From Leptolyngbyaceae cyanobacterium CSSed165cm_216 (GTDB taxonomy: Bacteria; Cyanobacteriota; Cyanobacteriia; Phormidesmidales; Phormidesmidaceae), in the NCBI GenBank assembly GCA_007135385.1, contig SLIY01000309.1, positions 1 to 7,041 on the forward strand: a stretch of DNA of 7,041 nt, read 5' to 3'. Below, one piece after another: positions 4,640 to 7,041 of this stretch. Under the pieces are notes generated by a model. It did no database searches. It was not told the origin of the DNA and saw only the letters and a list, made by a program, of their open reading frames with translations. Position 1 is the stretch's first letter; every line of letters starts with the position of its first letter. The position numbers and the translations under genes were made by a program.

Positions 4640-7041
4640 CTAGCTGACTTTGAATCGGCCCACTTCCTCTTGCAACGCCTGGGCGACGGCGCGTAGTTGG
4701 ATAAAGGAGTCAGACATCTGATTGGCGGCGCTGGAGTTGTCGCTGGCGGTGGCGGCCACGTTGGTCATGGTGGCGGCCACGGCTTCAGAGGCCTGGGTTT
4801 GGACGACGGTGGTATCGGCGATCGCGGCTACCAGCGCACTAATCTGGCGACTAACGCTAGTAATTTGGTTCAGGCTTTGGCGGGTTTCATCCACCAGTTG
4901 GGTACCGGTGACCACCTGCTCGGTACCTGATTCCATGGCGGTGACCACAGCGTTGGTTTCCGCCTGAATGCTGGCCACCAGCTTCTCAATTTCGGTGGTG
5001 GCTTCTGCTGACTGGCGGGCCAGTTCTCGCACTTCTTCGGCCACCACCGCAAAGCCTTTGCCTCCTTCCCCGGCCCGAGAGGCCTCAATCGAAGCGTTGA
5101 GGGCCAACATGTTGGTCTGGGCGGCAAAGCCACTAATCAGGTTGACCACGTTGGAAATTTTCTGGGAGGATTCGCCCAGGCGCTTCACCTTTTTGGCGGT
5201 GTCGGCCACGGTTTCTCGAATCGCCATAATCCCATCTACGGTGCGGTTCATGGCATCGTCCCCCTGGGCCACGGTTTGTTCCGCTTGCAGGACAGCAGCC
5301 TCGGCTTTTTCGGCATTGGTGGCCACCAGGCGCACGGCGTGGGACATCTCTTGGACGCGATCGAAGGCAGCGAGGATCTCGGTGGCCTGCTGGTTGGCTG
5401 ACTCGGCCAGGGTGCGCACAGCGGCTTGGTTGGTGTCGGTGGTATCGGCCACCTGGCGGGAGGCCGCTTGCACCTGAACAACAATTTTTCGCAGGCTAGT
5501 GATGGTGGCGTTATAGGAGTCGGCCAGGGTGCCGATTTCATCCTCGGTCACCTTAGCCCGGACGGTTAAGTCCCCTTGACTCACGGGGTCTACGTCCATC
5601 AGCAGCTGTAGGGCGTTACGCTGCAAGCCTTCCTTGAGCTGCCGCTGTTCTGCCGCTAGACCCTGGGTCTTTTCAATCAGCTTCACCCGCTCGATCACTA
5701 GACCGAGCTGTAGACCCACCTGTGTGAGAAAGTCAATTTCAGCCCCTTGCCATTGGTGTCCCACCCGGCAATGGTGAGTAATCAGCAGACCATACAGTTG
5801 GCCCTGGCTAATGATCGGCACCCCCAAAATCGATTTCACATCCAGATTGCGTAGCAGATTGAGGTGCTCAGGGTGAAACGCCGCTGTGGCCACATTGTTT
5901 TCCAGTAATATCCCTTCGGCCTCATATTTTGCTCGGGTTTCTGCGGGGATGCAGGGGTCTCCCAACTGTTGGTCATAGGCCCTGGGTAGATTTGCCCCTA
6001 CAGATTCAGCTACAATCTGGCCGCTCCAGTCAGGGTTGAACTGGTAGATCACCACCCGATCTGACGCTAAGATGTCTCGTGTCTCGGTGACCAGGCGATC
6101 ATAGATTGGCAACAATTCGGCAGAATTCAGCACTTTGGCGCCGGTAATCTCAGCCGCCAGGCTAGCCCGGCGGGTGTTGAGGGTTTGCTCTCGCAAAAAG
6201 CCGCGTACCCGTAAGACGAGGTCGTTAAAGGTTTGGGCCAGGGTTTGAGCTTCCGAAGAGCCTGAAGGTTCGGCCCTCACCTCCAGATTTCCCTGGGACA
6301 TTTCCTGGGCTTTACTGGCTAGATCGTTGAGCGGCTGAGACAGTTGGCGCGAGACCGCCCCAGTCAGTACCGCAGCAATGCCACCCAGCCCCAGCCCCAG
6401 CAGTATCAAGGTGACCAGGGTTTCGCGCCCTGCGGCCCGAATTTCAGCGATCTCCATTGACGCCACCGCCACCCAGCCCAACTGGGGCACCGTAGACAGG
6501 GCATACTGTCTGCCGTCGTAGGCAAAGGTGGCGACTACCCCTTCCCCTGTACCACTGTCACTGCGGCTGATCGTGGTCATGGCTAGATTTCTGACCGGGA
6601 AGGCCGATCGCAACTGCTGCTGCAGAGCACTATCGTCGAGGCTAGGATCCGCTTGGGCGGCTTCAGTCAGGCTTAGGGCGATGTCAGCAATCACATCCCC
6701 CCCGGTTAAATTCAGGGATCTGGGGGTTAGGGCAATGTCTTGGCCCTGCTCGTTAAAGGCCGCCAGCACATACCTGGAGCCCGCATCTAGCAACTGCACC
6801 TGCTGCGATCCACTAATACCAGAGTTAGCCAGATATGCATTCAGCTGCTCAAACTCAAGGGCGGTCAGAAAGAAGTTAACCACCCCTAGAAATTGCTCGG
6901 TTTGGGGATCTTGGATGCGGTGGCTAAAGTTGACGCCCACCTGGAAGGTGGAGGGGTCGTAGCCGGGCTGGCTGAACCAAAATCCCTGGTTTCTGGCCTG
7001 TTGCCACCAGTCTTGGCCCTGTTGCACAAAGCTAATGGGTA
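4640..7041 (-). CDS. Methyl-accepting chemotaxis protein with Cache-HAMP-GAF-HAMP-signalling architecture (5' end off window)
   Basis: The frame is open to the right edge with no stop, so the GTG at 7027 is almost certainly internal and the true start, first membrane segment and proximal sensor lie outside. Counting from that GTG codon, residues 1 to about 198 look like the distal part of a periplasmic double-Cache sensor (WWQQARNQGFWFS, later LGWVAVASM). Then come a membrane segment at about 203-222, HAMP at about 223-275, GAF at about 299-450, a second HAMP at about 465-525, and the coiled-coil signalling domain with its hairpin tip at 637-667 (QTNMLALNASIEA, then GKGFAVVAEEVRE). The protein ends in EEVGRFKVS, without a CheR/CheB-tethering pentapeptide. 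The GAF domain resembles cyanobacteriochrome GAFs: it has D-P-C-I (Cys359), but Glu387-His388 replaces the usual Cys-His. It should cluster with CheA through CheW, and the next gene downstream is a CheA hybrid 130 bp away. PixJ, HmpD and PilJ are the nearest family comparisons; orthology cannot be assigned. Confidence 0.95.
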   Translation of the reverse strand, partial: PISFVQQGQDWWQQARNQGFWFSQPGYDPSTFQVGVNFSHRIQDPQTEQFLGVVNFFLTALEFEQLNAYLANSGISGSQQVQLLDAGSRYVLAAFNEQGQDIALTPRSLNLTGGDVIADIALSLTEAAQADPSLDDSALQQQLRSAFPVRNLAMTTISRSDSGTGEGVVATFAYDGRQYALSTVPQLGWVAVASMEIAEIRAAGRETLVTLILLGLGLGGIAAVLTGAVSRQLSQPLNDLASKAQEMSQGNLEVRAEPSGSSEAQTLAQTFNDLVLRVRGFLREQTLNTRRASLAAEITGAKVLNSAELLPIYDRLVTETRDILASDRVVIYQFNPDWSGQIVAESVGANLPRAYDQQLGDPCIPAETRAKYEAEGILLENNVATAAFHPEHLNLLRNLDVKSILGVPIISQGQLYGLLITHHCRVGHQWQGAEIDFLTQVGLQLGLVIERVKLIEKTQGLAAEQRQLKEGLQRNALQLLMDVDPVSQGDLTVRAKVTEDEIGTLADSYNATITSLRKIVVQVQAASRQVADTTDTNQAAVRTLAESANQQATEILAAFDRVQEMSHAVRLVATNAEKAEAAVLQAEQTVAQGDDAMNRTVDGIMAIRETVADTAKKVKRLGESSQKISNVVNLISGFAAQTNMLALNASIEASRAGEGGKGFAVVAEEVRELARQSAEATTEIEKLVASIQAETNAVVTAMESGTEQVVTGTQLVDETRQSLNQITSVSRQISALVAAIADTTVVQTQASEAVAATMTNVAATASDNSSAANQMSDSFIQLRAVAQALQEEVGRFKVS

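Noticed and set aside
4968..5477. Plus-strand open frame of 169 codons
   Set aside because: It is antisense to the highly conserved signalling domain of the chemoreceptor. Its composition (Ala/Ser/Arg/Thr runs) mirrors the alanine-rich coiled coil on the other strand.
6528..6962. Plus-strand open frame of 144 codons
   Set aside because: It is antisense to the sensor domain of the receptor, with no domain pattern and no ribosome-binding site.

Overview
The window looks like chromosomal DNA from a cyanobacterium, probably a filamentous or Leptolyngbya-like lineage. That genus-level guess is weak. The evidence is seven exact copies of the palindrome GCGATCGC (HIP1, a cyanobacterial hallmark), intergenic short tandem repeats of the kind seen in cyanobacteria, and a hybrid CheA with a C-terminal receiver domain following a GAF-containing chemoreceptor. 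All supported genes lie on the minus strand, so transcription runs from right to left.

From right (upstream) to left (downstream) the layout is as follows. (1) At 7041-4640 is a methyl-accepting chemotaxis protein that lacks its true N-terminus because it runs off the right edge. It has the distal part of an extracytoplasmic Cache-like sensor, a membrane segment, HAMP, GAF, a second HAMP and the signalling hairpin. (2) At 4639-4510 is a 130-bp spacer made of two kinds of short repeat: an AACTCAACATTCA-type inverted repeat, and a C-rich (minus strand) nonanucleotide tandem repeat that ends next to the kinase start codon. (3) At 4509-1228 is a CheA-type hybrid histidine kinase: HPt, a degenerate HPt-like helical domain, a long linker, dimerisation domain, ATPase, CheW-like domain and receiver. 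(4) At 1227-1047 is a 181-bp gap with a small hairpin and one weak -10-like box. (5) At 1046-207 is a protein of unknown function with tandem winged-helix-like domains, probably restricted to cyanobacteria. (6) At 175-1 are the first 58 codons of another gene, beginning with GTG and running off the left edge.

The receptor and kinase most likely form one signalling complex of the type that controls type IV pilus motility, phototaxis or hormogonium behaviour in cyanobacteria (compare pixJ-pixL and hmpD-hmpE). The receptor would modulate autophosphorylation at His50 of the kinase, with phosphate passing to the fused receiver (Asp1020) and possibly to separate CheY-like proteins outside the window. 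The receptor's GAF domain resembles cyanobacteriochrome GAFs but has Glu at the position of the canonical bilin-binding Cys, so it is probably not a conventional photosensor.

The two left-hand genes look like a separate unit, because the gap before them is larger and contains a hairpin. Their pairing (tandem winged-helix protein plus an unidentified protein 31 bp downstream) is the part of the window least explained by known biology. I saw no RNA genes, CRISPR arrays, insertion sequences or complete prophage genes.
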